From NCBI GenBank assembly GCA_965224535.1, contig CBDCZR010000047.1, forward strand, positions 116,116-180,115: a stretch of 64,000 bases of DNA, read 5' to 3'. The DNA is from JBCDHN01 sp965224535. GTDB taxonomy: Bacteria > Verrucomicrobiota > Verrucomicrobiia > Verrucomicrobiales > DEV007. This document shows positions 1 to 9,352 of this stretch, piece by piece (within the stretch, counting starts at the first letter, position 1; each line of letters starts with the position of its first letter). The notes under the pieces were generated by a model that was not told where the DNA came from, did not search any database, and saw only the letters and a program-made list of their open reading frames with translations. A program made the translations under genes and the position numbers.

Positions 1-227
1 AGGCAAACTCGCACCGCGCCGCCCTGCTCCCAACCGGTGGTGACGTCGGGCGCTCCATCGCCATTCACATCCGCCAGCCGCACGCCGTCGGCCCCGCGTT
101 TGCCGGCGTCCGGATCGTAGGCGTCGATGGTGTGGCGGCTCCAGGTTTGGGCGACCGACGCTGGTGGCAAGGCCAGGCCGGAGGCGATGACGATGAGGAA
201 GGGGAGAAGCTGGGCAGAGTGATGCAT
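1..227 (-). CDS. Secreted FG-GAP/VCBS-repeat protein, 5' part only
   Basis: Reading leftward from an ATG at 227 gives a signal peptide (MHHSAQLLPFLIVIASGLAL), then an exported region that enters a calcium-loop-like repeat with the core ADVNGDGAPDV. That core is the signature of FG-GAP/VCBS beta-propeller blades found in secreted Verrucomicrobial and Planctomycete proteins. The frame is open to the window edge, so the rest of the gene lies to the left. It is transcribed divergently from the sulfatase at 328, leaving about 100 bp for two promoters. The substrate or role of the propeller cannot be told from this fragment. Family assignment rests on one repeat and the signal peptide. Confidence 0.72.
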   Translation of the reverse strand, partial: MHHSAQLLPFLIVIASGLALPPASVAQTWSRHTIDAYDPDAGKRGADGVRLADVNGDGAPDVTTGWEQGGAVRVC

Positions 228-327
228 GGCGCACGCTCGGCAAGGTTGAGGCGCCGGGCAAGAGTTCCCTGCAACCATCCACCAATTTCTTGACGGCGCA
301 GACATCCGCCCCTCCGTTGCCGCGCCT

Positions 328-2025
328 ATGAAAACCCCAGCCATCGCCACGTTTTTTGCCGCTTTAGCCGTTCTATCCAGCTTTGCCGGCGGTAAGCCCA
401 ACATCATCTACATTTTGTCCGACGACATGGGTTTCTCGGACATCGGTTGCTACGGCAGCGAGATCAAAACGCCCAATCTCGACGCGCTGGCTGCCGGCGG
501 CCTGCGTTTTACCCAGTTTTACAACACCGGCCGCTGTTGCCCCACCCGCGCCAGCTTGCTGACCGGGTTATATCCCCACCAGGCGGGGGTTGGGCATATG
601 ATGAACGACCGCGGTTACGATGGTTATCGCGGCGATCTCAATCGCAAGAGCGTCACCATCGCCGAAGCCCTGAAATCCGCGGGTTATCGCAGCTATATTT
701 CCGGCAAATGGCACGTTACGCCAAAAGTCCAGCCCAAGGCCGCTATCGATAAACGCAATTGGCCGTTGCAACGCGGTTTCGACCGGTTTTACGGCACCAT
801 CCACGGCGCGGGGAGCTTTTTTGATCCCAACTCGCTGACGCGCGACAACGCGCTGATTTCGCCCTACGCGGATCCTGAGTATCAGCCCACGCAGTTTTAT
901 TACACCGATGCGATCAGCGACCACGCGGTGCGTTTTATCCGCGAACATCACGTGGATCACGACGATCGGCCGTTTTTTCTCTATGTCGCCTACACCGCCG
1001 CGCATTGGCCGATGCATGCGCTGGAAAAAGACATCGCCAAATACCGCGGCAAATATAACAAGGGCTACGACGCCATTCGCAACGCGCGCTACAAGCGGAT
1101 GGTCGAGTTAGGCATTGTCGATGAAGAGTCCACCGTCAACTGGCCCATCCCGGAAGAGTGGAAGGAAACCGAGCACCTGGCCTGGGATATCGCCAACATG
1201 GAGGTCTACGCCGCGATGATCGACAACATGGATCAAGGCATCGGCCGCATCGTCCAATCATTGAAGGATACCGGCCAATTCGACAACACGTTGATCTGTT
1301 TTTTGCAAGACAACGGCGGTTGCGCGGAGGGCTATGGCCGCAGCGGCGGTTCGGGCGGCGAACGCGCGCCAAAACCCACCTTGCCGCCGCTTGCCAACAA
1401 CTATCTCCAGCCTGACATGAATCCCAAGCAAACCCGCGACGGCTACGTCATCCGCCGCGGCAAAGGCGTGATGCCGGGCCCGGCCGACACGTTGATCGGC
1501 TACGGCCGCACCTGGGCCACCGTCTCCAACACGCCGTTTCGCGAATATAAGCACTGGAACCACGAAGGCGGCGTTTCCACACCGCTCATCGCCCACTGGC
1601 CGGCAAAAATCACCCGCAAGGGCAAGCTGGAACACGCCCCGGGTCATTTAATCGATCTCATGGCCACCGCCATCGATCTATCCGGCGCCACCTATCCCAA
1701 GACCTTCCACGACGGCCAACCCATCACGCCGATGGAAGGGAAAAGCCTCGTTTCCGCGTTTGAGGGCAAAGGCATCGAGCGCGAAGCGATCTATTTCGAG
1801 CACGAAGGAAACCGCGCGATTCGCGTGGGAGACTACAAGCTTGTCGCAAAAGGCGTCAAAGGGCCCTGGGAGTTATATAACATCGCCAAAGACCGCTCCG
1901 AACAAAACGACCTGTCCCAGTCCCAACCCGAGCGCGCCAAACAATTGGCCGAAATGTGGCAAGCCTGGGCCGAACGCGCTCACGTCTTGCCGCTCAACCC
2001 GCGCAAGCCCAAAAAGAAGGCGTGA
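328..2025 (+). CDS. Arylsulfatase-type sulfatase
   Basis: A 565-residue exported sulfatase of the alkaline phosphatase superfamily. A signal peptide occupies about residues 1-20. The SDD motif (about residues 31-33) supplies metal ligands, and C70-C-P-T-R74 matches the CxPxR formylglycine signature, so C70 is the residue expected to be oxidised to formylglycine. The length is normal for the family. It hydrolyses sulfate esters, probably on polysaccharides or glycans in the periplasm or outside the cell; the exact substrate is not readable. No sulfatase-maturing enzyme is evident in the window: the FGE-fold protein at 10694 lacks the catalytic cysteines. The next gene converges on it, so it is probably monocistronic. 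Confidence 0.93.
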   Translation: MKTPAIATFFAALAVLSSFAGGKPNIIYILSDDMGFSDIGCYGSEIKTPNLDALAAGGLRFTQFYNTGRCCPTRASLLTGLYPHQAGVGHMMNDRGYDGYRGDLNRKSVTIAEALKSAGYRSYISGKWHVTPKVQPKAAIDKRNWPLQRGFDRFYGTIHGAGSFFDPNSLTRDNALISPYADPEYQPTQFYYTDAISDHAVRFIREHHVDHDDRPFFLYVAYTAAHWPMHALEKDIAKYRGKYNKGYDAIRNARYKRMVELGIVDEESTVNWPIPEEWKETEHLAWDIANMEVYAAMIDNMDQGIGRIVQSLKDTGQFDNTLICFLQDNGGCAEGYGRSGGSGGERAPKPTLPPLANNYLQPDMNPKQTRDGYVIRRGKGVMPGPADTLIGYGRTWATVSNTPFREYKHWNHEGGVSTPLIAHWPAKITRKGKLEHAPGHLIDLMATAIDLSGATYPKTFHDGQPITPMEGKSLVSAFEGKGIEREAIYFEHEGNRAIRVGDYKLVAKGVKGPWELYNIAKDRSEQNDLSQSQPERAKQLAEMWQAWAERAHVLPLNPRKPKKKA

Positions 2026-2129
2026 GGCCGAAAATGGCGCCCGTCGCCACCTGGATTACCGGGGCATTCAAAACGTCCGAACGGCGCTAGACCAGAGACT
2101 TCGCTTTACGTTGGTTAGGCATGAATCGC

Positions 2130-4445
2130 CTACTCCTCGTAGAGCAAAAACCCCTCCCGCCGCATCTTGAAATCCTCTAATTCCTCCGCCCACAGCTCGC
2201 GAATCTCCACCAGCGGCTTTTGCGCGCGCAGGGCTTCCAGCGTGGGCGGGTGGACGAGGAGTTTTGAGAGGTTTTCCAGGTCGTAGGCCGGGTATTTGCG
2301 CGCCAAAATCCGGGCGATGCTCAGGCCGGCGTCGATGGGGCGGATTTGGTCGCGGTCGTGGATGAGGAAACGCACCCCGCGGCACAATTCACCGGCAAAA
2401 ATGCTCGATTCCGGGGTGTAGCGCGTGGGGTTGAAGGCGATTCCGGGCAATTCCAGCTTCCGCAGCTCGCCGACCAAAAAATCCGCGTCGATGTAGGGCG
2501 CGGCGACGTGCTCGAAGGGGGTGTCCGTCCCGCGGCCGACGCTGAGTTGGGTGAATTCCGGCAGGCCGATGCCGGGATACAAAATCGCGGCGTTGAGGCT
2601 GCGCATGTTAGGGCTGGGGTCGACCCATTTTAGCGCGGTTTGGTCGTAGCGCATGTGCCTGCGCCAGTGGGAGACGGGCACAATGGTGAGATCCAGCTTC
2701 AAACCCAGCTCCTCGCGAAACATCAGCGCCAATTCGCCGACAGTCATGCCGTGCTGGATGGCGATGGGGTGGTGGCTGGTGAATTTGCGCTCGCCGATCG
2801 CCACCGGGCCATCGACAACCGTGCCGCCGATGGGGTTGACGCGGTCGAGCACGAAAAATCGCAGGTTTTGCGCCGCGGCGGCTTCCATGGCCAGGCCCAT
2901 CGTGGAGATGTAGGTGTAAAAGCGGCAGCCGATGTCCTGAATGTCGAAAACCAGCGCGTTGAGCCCTTCGAGCCGCTCGGCCCCGGGTTTGCGGCTTGCG
3001 CCGTAGAGGCTGTAGACGGGCAGGCCGGTTTTGTCGTCCTTGCCGTCGGAAATCTCGGCCTGATCCAGTTTTCCGCGAATTCCGTGCTCCGGGCCGAAGA
3101 GCGCCTTCAGCTCGACGCCGGGCGCTTTGTGGAGCAGGTCGATGGTCGGCACGCCCTCGCGGGTTAGGCCGGTGTGGTTGGTGATGAGGCCGATTTTTAG
3201 CCCTTGCAGCGGTTTGAATCCGTCGGCGCGCAGGGTGTCGATCCCGTTCATGGGCAGGCGACGGGGCGGATGAGCGGCGCGCGATTTGGCGATGGCTTCG
3301 ACCGCGAGCGTGGCCACATCGTAGCGCATTTGGCGCACGTCGCCGCCTTTGGGATGATTGCGGTTGGCGAGCATAACCACGATCATGTGCCGTTCGCGGT
3401 CGATCCAGAGCGACGAGCCGGTCCAACCGGTGTGCCCGAACGAGTTTCCGACCGAAAAATGGGCTCCACGCGGGCTTTCGGCCAGGCGCGAGTTGATGTC
3501 GAAGCCCAAACCGCGGCCGCCGTCGTGGATTTTCGTCATCTCCCGCACCGTTTCCTCGCGCAAAATCCGCACGCCGTCCAGCGACCCGCGATTGCGCATC
3601 ATTTTGGCGAAGCGCACCACGTCGTCGATGGTTCCGAACACGCCCGCGTGCCCGCAAACGCCGCCCAGCAGCCGGCAGGTGGGATCGTGCACCACCCCGC
3701 GAAGCACGTCGTCGCCGATTTTCTCGGTGGGCGCGATTCGCTTCGAATTTCCAATTTCAAATTTCGAATTTCCAGCAAACCCCGTGTCCCACATCCGCAA
3801 CGGCTCCCAAATTTCGCGCCGGGCGTAATCGGCGAGCGAATCCCCGGTCAAACGCTGCACGATTTCGCCGAGCAGGATGAAATTCAGGTCGCTGTAAATG
3901 GTGGCGACGCCGGGTTCGGCCTTGGGCGGATCGGTCCGCAAGCGGCGCATCGCCTCGGGGTAATTCGGCGGCCGATTTTCCTTGCGGAACCCTGACATGA
4001 GCCCGGATCGGTGGGTCAAAAGCTGGCGGATTGTGATTTTGTCCCAAGCCGGCGAGCCAGGATCATCGTCGGTTCCCGCGATTGGCTGGAAATCCGGCAA
4101 AACCCGGGAAATCGACTGGTCCAAGCCCAATTTTCCGCGTTCGACCAGCCGCATGATCGCCGGGGTCGTCGCCATCACCTTGGTCAGCGACGCCAGGTCG
4201 TAGATCGTGTCCGCCGCGTTAGGCTCTTTGTCGGGAACCAGCGCCCGATGGCCGTAAACCTTGCGAAAAACGTGGCCCGGGCACTCCGCGTGGACGATGG
4301 CGCCCGGCAATTTTTCGTCGGCGATCGCCGCCTCGACCGCCGCGTCGATTTTCGCCAAAATTTCGGGATCAAAGCCCTGAGCGGCCGCGTTTTTCATCGC
4401 CGCAACCAAGCACAAAGCACCAAGCGCCAGACACAGAATTTTCAT
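2130..4445 (-). CDS. Serine hydrolase (class C beta-lactamase fold) fused to NamZ-type DUF1343 domain
   Basis: The start is set at the ATG at 4445 because it overlaps the TGA of the upstream gene (ATGA), giving 771 residues; an extension to 4484 is less likely. After a signal peptide ending near AAAQ, residues about 30-385 form a beta-lactamase/PBP-like serine hydrolase with SLTK (nucleophile Ser, Lys), a YSD motif and HTG near the end. Residues about 395-771 form DUF1343, the family of exo-beta-N-acetylmuramidase NamZ, with GPEHG and the motif DIQDIG. Known biology: NamZ releases MurNAc during peptidoglycan recycling and is genomically linked to beta-lactamase-like proteins. The fusion puts both steps in one exported protein. 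A short 7-bp repeat tract lies in frame inside the hydrolase domain (3741-3773). Confidence 0.88.
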   Translation of the reverse strand: MKILCLALGALCLVAAMKNAAAQGFDPEILAKIDAAVEAAIADEKLPGAIVHAECPGHVFRKVYGHRALVPDKEPNAADTIYDLASLTKVMATTPAIMRLVERGKLGLDQSISRVLPDFQPIAGTDDDPGSPAWDKITIRQLLTHRSGLMSGFRKENRPPNYPEAMRRLRTDPPKAEPGVATIYSDLNFILLGEIVQRLTGDSLADYARREIWEPLRMWDTGFAGNSKFEIGNSKRIAPTEKIGDDVLRGVVHDPTCRLLGGVCGHAGVFGTIDDVVRFAKMMRNRGSLDGVRILREETVREMTKIHDGGRGLGFDINSRLAESPRGAHFSVGNSFGHTGWTGSSLWIDRERHMIVVMLANRNHPKGGDVRQMRYDVATLAVEAIAKSRAAHPPRRLPMNGIDTLRADGFKPLQGLKIGLITNHTGLTREGVPTIDLLHKAPGVELKALFGPEHGIRGKLDQAEISDGKDDKTGLPVYSLYGASRKPGAERLEGLNALVFDIQDIGCRFYTYISTMGLAMEAAAAQNLRFFVLDRVNPIGGTVVDGPVAIGERKFTSHHPIAIQHGMTVGELALMFREELGLKLDLTIVPVSHWRRHMRYDQTALKWVDPSPNMRSLNAAILYPGIGLPEFTQLSVGRGTDTPFEHVAAPYIDADFLVGELRKLELPGIAFNPTRYTPESSIFAGELCRGVRFLIHDRDQIRPIDAGLSIARILARKYPAYDLENLSKLLVHPPTLEALRAQKPLVEIRELWAEELEDFKMRREGFLLYEE
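3741..3773 (-). repeat. In-frame heptamer repeat (GAAATTC-like) inside a coding sequence
   Basis: On the minus strand four consecutive 7-bp units related to GAAATTC (ending C, T, G, C) can be read. Since three 7-bp units equal seven codons, they encode the peptide NSKFEIGNSK without disturbing the frame. The tract sits in a loop of the serine hydrolase domain just before the conserved RIAPTE segment. The same unit occurs in the noncoding pair at 6221-6251 and 6334-6367, so a dispersed intergenic repeat appears to have been captured by a gene. Confidence 0.7.
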
Positions 4446-5278
4446 GCTTCGGGTTGGACGTCGGCGGGGAGGCAATCCAAGCAATATTCCTCGTCGTCGT
4501 CCTCGATCCGGAATTCGGCGTCGGGGTCATCGTGCTCGGTTTTGCCGCATTTCGCGCATTTGTGAAAGGCGTCGTCCTCGGAGATTTGGGCGGATTGGAA
4601 TCTGGCGCGGCGGATGGCGCTTTTTTGGCGATGTTTGATCTCGAAGGCGAACCGGGGGAAGAAAACGAGCATGAACGGGGTCAACATCGCCAGGAACGGC
4701 AGCCAGGCGAAAATGCCGATCATTCCGGTCAACAAAAGGATCTGGTAAAGCATGATTGCGACGACCACCAGGGCCATCCACTTCATTTTGATCGGGATGA
4801 CGAAGAAGAGGCGGATTTCGTAGTTGGGCACAATGGCCGCGGCCGCCAAAAACAGCGTTTCGAACAAAAAATATCCGCCGGCGTAGGACATGCCGATTTG
4901 AAACGGGTTCGGCAGCAAGAGCAACGCGCCGAGGAAAAGGACGACGCTGGCGACGGTGAACAACGTGACCTGAAAGGCTCCCCAAGCTTGCTCCAGCAGA
5001 TCGCTGATGAACCAAAGCAGCATCATCGCGATGAGACCCCAGAAGAGGTTGAGGGTTTTGGGGATGAAAATGCAGGTGAACAGGCGCCAAACCTGGCCTG
5101 AGGCGATTTTTTCCCAGTCAAACGTCAGCATTTGGACGTATTCCGGTTGCATCCGGGCGATTAACACCACCAAAAACTGAAAAATCGCGAGAGCGCGGAT
5201 CAAGCCGGGAAAAGCCAGAAAACCGAATTTTTGCTCCACAGCGTGGATGGGTGAATACCAGGGATGGCGGAAATTCAT
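4442..5278 (-). CDS. Rhomboid-like membrane protein with C-terminal zinc-ribbon
   Basis: The start is placed at the ATG at 5278 (MNFRHPWYSP), giving 278 residues; an earlier in-frame start at 5347 adds 23 residues with no membrane or domain character. About six hydrophobic helices are visible, arranged as in rhomboid-like folds, with the family-typical IPIKMKW loop. The catalytic GxSG motif is not seen (GMSYAG instead), so proteolysis is doubtful. The cytosolic tail has CAKCG and, after an acidic stretch, CLDC, a plausible four-Cys zinc ribbon. Its stop overlaps the start of the hydrolase-NamZ gene (ATGA), indicating co-translation with an envelope-recycling enzyme. The function is unknown. 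Confidence 0.75.
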   Translation of the reverse strand: MNFRHPWYSPIHAVEQKFGFLAFPGLIRALAIFQFLVVLIARMQPEYVQMLTFDWEKIASGQVWRLFTCIFIPKTLNLFWGLIAMMLLWFISDLLEQAWGAFQVTLFTVASVVLFLGALLLLPNPFQIGMSYAGGYFLFETLFLAAAAIVPNYEIRLFFVIPIKMKWMALVVVAIMLYQILLLTGMIGIFAWLPFLAMLTPFMLVFFPRFAFEIKHRQKSAIRRARFQSAQISEDDAFHKCAKCGKTEHDDPDAEFRIEDDDEEYCLDCLPADVQPEA

Positions 5279-5419
5279 GGATTCTGGCCTTAATTCCTGT
5301 GAACCGGGTGAGTTGTCCAGCGCAAAGGCGGTGATTTCGGCAGCCAAAGCATTGACCGGCGGCCCAAAGTCCGCTTACATACGGCGGCATACCTGTTGAA
5401 CAAAGAAACTTCCCTCGAC

Positions 5420-6208
5420 ATGAACAAACAGCTTCCTTTGATCCTGCTTTGCGGCGTTGCGATGCTCGTGACGACCGCCTGCAACACCACATCGACGCGG
5501 ATTCCGCGTTATCGCGCCCAAACCGACCACGCGGCCCGTGCGCGCCAGCCTATGTCCCCGTTTTGGGAGCGGATTGGCTCTGCCCCCAGAGTCGGCGGCG
5601 CCAACCAGAACTCCGGATTCGGCGGTTGGCGGTTTAACGGCCAAAACAACGTGCCGCGCTATGGGCGCAGCATCCCGCGCGCCGGCCGGTTCGAGCCTCG
5701 TGAGGAAGCGGCCGACCGCCCGGCGTCCCGTTCCAGCAGCAGCAACCGCAGCAGTTCATCCGGGGCCAGCAGTAGCAGCAGCACCAGGCGCTCTTCGTCT
5801 TCAAGCGGATCGCGTTCGTCTGGCGGCAACAGCTCGCGAAGCCGCTCGGGCTCATCGTCGTCGTCAGCAACCCGGCCCCCGGCCAGCAGTACTCCCGCGG
5901 AGGCTCCCGAGGCTTCTGAAGCCGTTGGCAGCGGAGGCGAATCCGCGCCGGAACCTGCCAACACCACCTCATCCAACGACACGCCTTCGCTGGGTGGGCC
6001 TCCCACCATGGGCAACCAGCCAAAACCCGTGGTTCCCGAAGAATTGCCCTTCGCCGTCCCGGTTCCCGGAAAGAGCGGCTACGTCACCCTGCCAAGCGGC
6101 GGATCCTACGATGGTGAGATCGATGTCAGGGGCATTAACCCGGGCACGCCGGTGGAAATTCCCGATCCCGACTCTCCTGGCGAGACGGTTAAATTCCGCG
6201 TGCCGTAA
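5420..6208 (+). CDS. Ser-rich lipoprotein, unknown function
   Basis: The ATG at 5420 (MNKQLPLILL) is preferred over a TTG at 5396 because it begins directly at a lipoprotein signal; the lipobox is VTTAC, with the Cys about 20 residues in. The 262-residue product has a central low-complexity tract of Ser, Arg, Gly and Pro (about residues 95-170) that looks disordered, and a C-terminal segment with PVPGKSGYVTLPSGG. This SPF-like short motif suggests a surface-exposed protein. It diverges from the rhomboid-like gene. No enzymatic family is recognised. Confidence 0.75.
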   Translation: MNKQLPLILLCGVAMLVTTACNTTSTRIPRYRAQTDHAARARQPMSPFWERIGSAPRVGGANQNSGFGGWRFNGQNNVPRYGRSIPRAGRFEPREEAADRPASRSSSSNRSSSSGASSSSSTRRSSSSSGSRSSGGNSSRSRSGSSSSSATRPPASSTPAEAPEASEAVGSGGESAPEPANTTSSNDTPSLGGPPTMGNQPKPVVPEELPFAVPVPGKSGYVTLPSGGSYDGEIDVRGINPGTPVEIPDPDSPGETVKFRVP

Positions 6209-6533
6209 GTGGGAAAACTTGAAATCCGAAACTCGAAACTCGAAATCCGAGGCGAATCGGCGTTTGACGTTCGATTTCGTCCGCAGAGCGGGCCGGTGTC
6301 CCGCTTTACGCTGTCTCGAACCCCGGAAATCCCATTTCGAGTGTCGGATTTCGGATTTCGAGTTTTCAAAGGGTCCGTTTTCACGCTTCGAAACTTGGAA
6401 GACGCACCTGGCTTGAGCCGTGAAAGTCCTTGAGCCTTGGAGTGAAGAAATTTTTTGAACGGGCGCCCCGCGTTTTCGTTCAGAAGCAGAGCCTCCTCCG
6501 GGGCAATGTCGTCATGTCATTCACACCCATCCC
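6209..6533. repeat. Gene-free interval carrying an inverted pair of GAAATCC/GAAACTC heptamer repeats
   Basis: No convincing gene is present. At 6221-6251 there are four to five 7-bp units of the type GAAATCC/GAAACTC on the plus strand. At 6334-6367 the same units occur on the minus strand. They form an inverted arrangement around about 80 bp of unique sequence and could base-pair into a long hairpin downstream of the lipoprotein gene. An open frame of 74 codons through this interval is a translation of the repeat (LEIRNSKLEIRG) and is not called. The interval also contains the promoter of the following gene. Confidence 0.7.
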
Positions 6534-9347
6534 ATGAAGAAATTTCACATCCTAACCCTCCTCTTTGCAGCCGGAACTTACGCCGCGGACGATCCCGGTT
6601 TTGACTTTCAAAAGGACATCGCGCCGATTTTGGAGTTCAAATGCGTCGAGTGCCACCGTTCCGGCAAAGAGAAAGGCGAATTGCGCATGGACACCAAGGA
6701 ATGGCTGCTAAAAGGCGGTGATTCCGGTCCATCGATCGTTGCCGGCAAACCGGAGGAAAGCCTGGTGATCGACCGCGTGACCTTACCGGAGGACGATGTG
6801 GATGTGATGCCGCCGGAGGGCGAAGGCGAGCTTTTGTCGGAAAAAGAGGTCGCTCTGCTGGAAAAATGGATCAAAGCCGGCGCGCCGTGGCCGGAGAGCC
6901 TCCAGCTCATTGCCAGGAATCCGGAGGATTACCAAGGAATTCAACCGTTGCCGGACCGCGGCAAAAAAATCAAGGAAGTGAAGGTCTATCCGCCTGCCGT
7001 GGCCCTGGAAACCGGCAAAGACCGCCAAAGCGTGGTGGTGGTGGCCAAATATGAGGATGACACCACCTACGACGTCACCGCCAACACGGAATTCGTCTTC
7101 GACAAGCCGGGTTTGGCGGAAAAACGCAAGCACACCTTTTATCCCAAGGCCAATGGCGAGGCGGTGATGAAGGCCAAGGTTGGCGGTCACGAAGTGAGTG
7201 TGCCTTTCAAGGTCGTCGGGGCCGAGGTCAAGAAGCCAACCAGCTTCAAGCTCGACGTCATGCCGGTGTTTATGCGCGAAAACTGCAACACTGGCGAATG
7301 CCATGGTTCCGCCCGCGGTCAGGACGGGTTCATGCTCTCGCTCTTCGGTTATGATCCGGATGGTGACTACCACCGCGTGACCCGCGAAATGAACGGCCGG
7401 CGCATCAATCTGGCCCTGCCGGAGGAATCGCTGCTCGTGGAAAAGTCGATTGAGGCCGTTCCACACACCGGAGGCAAGTCGTTCGAGAAAGGGAGCGAAA
7501 GCTGGCACACCATGGTCGATTGGCTGGCCGCGGGCGCGAACAAGGACCCCGATGATATTCCCGAGGTGACCGGCATTGAAGTCATGCCCAAGCAATTGCT
7601 GCTGGAGGGCGACGGCACCTCCCATCAGCTCACGGTGCGCGCCACGTTTTCGGACGGAACCGACCGCGACGTGACGCATTTGGCCGTGTTCATCACCAAC
7701 AACGGCCCGACCGCCAACGTGGACGAAGACGGGCTCATCACCGCCGGAAAACGCGGCGAGGCCTTCGTCATGGCGCGCTACGACACGTTTACGGTCGGCA
7801 GCCAGGTCATCGTCATTCCCGAGGGCCTGGAGTACACCCGCCCTACCATCCCCGCCAACAACTACGTGGATGAGCTGGTGCACGAAAAGCTGCATAAACT
7901 GCGGATCGTGCCTTCGGAGGTTTGCACCGATGAGGTCTTCCTGCGCCGCGCGTTCATCGACATTTTGGGTCAATTGCCGGAGCGCGACGACTACGACGCG
8001 TTCATGGCCAGCAAGGAGCCTGACAAGCGCGCAAAATTGATCGATCAGCTCCTGGACCGCAAGGAATTCAGCGAAATGTGGGTCATGAAGTGGGCCGAGT
8101 TGCTCCGGATTAAATCCGACAACAACACCCTGAGCTACAAGGCCGCCTTGCTCTATTTCAACTGGCTGCAGGAGAAAATCGCCGGGAACGTGCCCATGGA
8201 CCAGATCGTTCGCGATTTGCTCGCATCGACGGGCGGCACGTTTGAAAATCCGCCCACCAACTACTACCAGACCGAGCGCGACCAACTGAAAGTGGCCGAA
8301 AACGTCGCTCAGGTGTTCATGGGTTTCCGCCTGCAATGCGCTCAGTGCCACAACCACCCGTTCGACCGCTGGACGATGGACGATTACTACGGCTGGGCCT
8401 CGTTTTTCACCCAAATTGGCCGCAAACGCACCGAAGATCCCCGGGAACAGATCGTCTACAACAGCGGCAGCGGCGACGCCCGGCATCCCGTGGGCAATCG
8501 CTCGGTAAAACCGCAGTATCTCGGCGGAACGGCCCTCACACCCGAACAGTTGGCCGGAAAAGACCGCCGGCAAATCATGGCGGACTGGATGACGGCTCCG
8601 GATAACCCGTATTTCAGCCGAAACGTCGCCAACATCGTCTGGGCGCACTTTTTCGGCGCCGGAATCATCGATCCCGTGGACGACGTGCGCGTCAGCAACC
8701 CCGCTTCCAATCCCGAACTGCTGGACACCTTGGGCCAAAAACTGGTGGAGTATCAGTACGACTTCCGCCGCGTGGTGCGCGATATCTGCAATTCCCGCAC
8801 CTATCAGCTCGCCACCAAGGCTAACGGCACCAACAAGGATGACCTGACCAACTTCTCCAAAGCGCGTGTTCGCCGGATGCGCGCCGAGGTGCTGCTCGAC
8901 ACCATCACCCAGGTGACCGAGACGAAGAACAAATTCCGCGGTTTGCCGCTGGGCGCCCGCGCCGTGCAAATTGCCGACGGCAACACCAGCACCTACTTTT
9001 TGCAAACCTTCGGCCGTGCCTCGCGCGAGACGGTGTGCTCCTGTGAGGTGCGGATGGATCCCAGCCTCTCCCAGGCGCTGCATCTTATGAACGGCACCAC
9101 GGTCACCAGCAAAATCGACCAAGGCGCGCTGGTCCGGCGTTTGCTGACGGAGAAGAAGCTGACTCCGGAGCAAGTGGTGGAGGATCTCTACGTCCGCTGC
9201 GTGAGCCGCAAGCCGACCCCGGACGAGATGAAGGCCGTTACCGAGCAAGTCGCCGCCGTTGGCGAAGACGCCGCTCAGCGGGAGATGGTTCTCAACGACG
9301 TGTTTTGGGCCTTGCTCAACTCCAAGGAATATCTCTTCAACCACTGA
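6534..9347 (+). CDS. Planctomycete-type cytochrome C / DUF1549 / DUF1553 protein
   Basis: A 937-residue exported protein. Signal peptide about residues 1-18; C37-VE-C-H41 is a c-type haem site in a PSCyt1 domain. Ig-like (BIG2-type) stretches lie at about 150-230 and 345-425. A CNTGECH motif near residue 250 begins a family-typical block (GSARGQDGFMLSLFGYDPDGDY). DUF1549 (PSCyt2) spans about 440-650 and carries CAQCH near residue 603; DUF1553 (PSD1) spans about 670-930 and ends NSKEYLFNH. These proteins are characteristic of PVC bacteria and are thought to be redox proteins linked to extracellular polymer breakdown, but their reaction is unproven. A shorter, frameshifted relative lies at 20365-22573. 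Confidence 0.93.
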   Translation: MKKFHILTLLFAAGTYAADDPGFDFQKDIAPILEFKCVECHRSGKEKGELRMDTKEWLLKGGDSGPSIVAGKPEESLVIDRVTLPEDDVDVMPPEGEGELLSEKEVALLEKWIKAGAPWPESLQLIARNPEDYQGIQPLPDRGKKIKEVKVYPPAVALETGKDRQSVVVVAKYEDDTTYDVTANTEFVFDKPGLAEKRKHTFYPKANGEAVMKAKVGGHEVSVPFKVVGAEVKKPTSFKLDVMPVFMRENCNTGECHGSARGQDGFMLSLFGYDPDGDYHRVTREMNGRRINLALPEESLLVEKSIEAVPHTGGKSFEKGSESWHTMVDWLAAGANKDPDDIPEVTGIEVMPKQLLLEGDGTSHQLTVRATFSDGTDRDVTHLAVFITNNGPTANVDEDGLITAGKRGEAFVMARYDTFTVGSQVIVIPEGLEYTRPTIPANNYVDELVHEKLHKLRIVPSEVCTDEVFLRRAFIDILGQLPERDDYDAFMASKEPDKRAKLIDQLLDRKEFSEMWVMKWAELLRIKSDNNTLSYKAALLYFNWLQEKIAGNVPMDQIVRDLLASTGGTFENPPTNYYQTERDQLKVAENVAQVFMGFRLQCAQCHNHPFDRWTMDDYYGWASFFTQIGRKRTEDPREQIVYNSGSGDARHPVGNRSVKPQYLGGTALTPEQLAGKDRRQIMADWMTAPDNPYFSRNVANIVWAHFFGAGIIDPVDDVRVSNPASNPELLDTLGQKLVEYQYDFRRVVRDICNSRTYQLATKANGTNKDDLTNFSKARVRRMRAEVLLDTITQVTETKNKFRGLPLGARAVQIADGNTSTYFLQTFGRASRETVCSCEVRMDPSLSQALHLMNGTTVTSKIDQGALVRRLLTEKKLTPEQVVEDLYVRCVSRKPTPDEMKAVTEQVAAVGEDAAQREMVLNDVFWALLNSKEYLFNH

Positions 9348-9352
9348 CCGGC

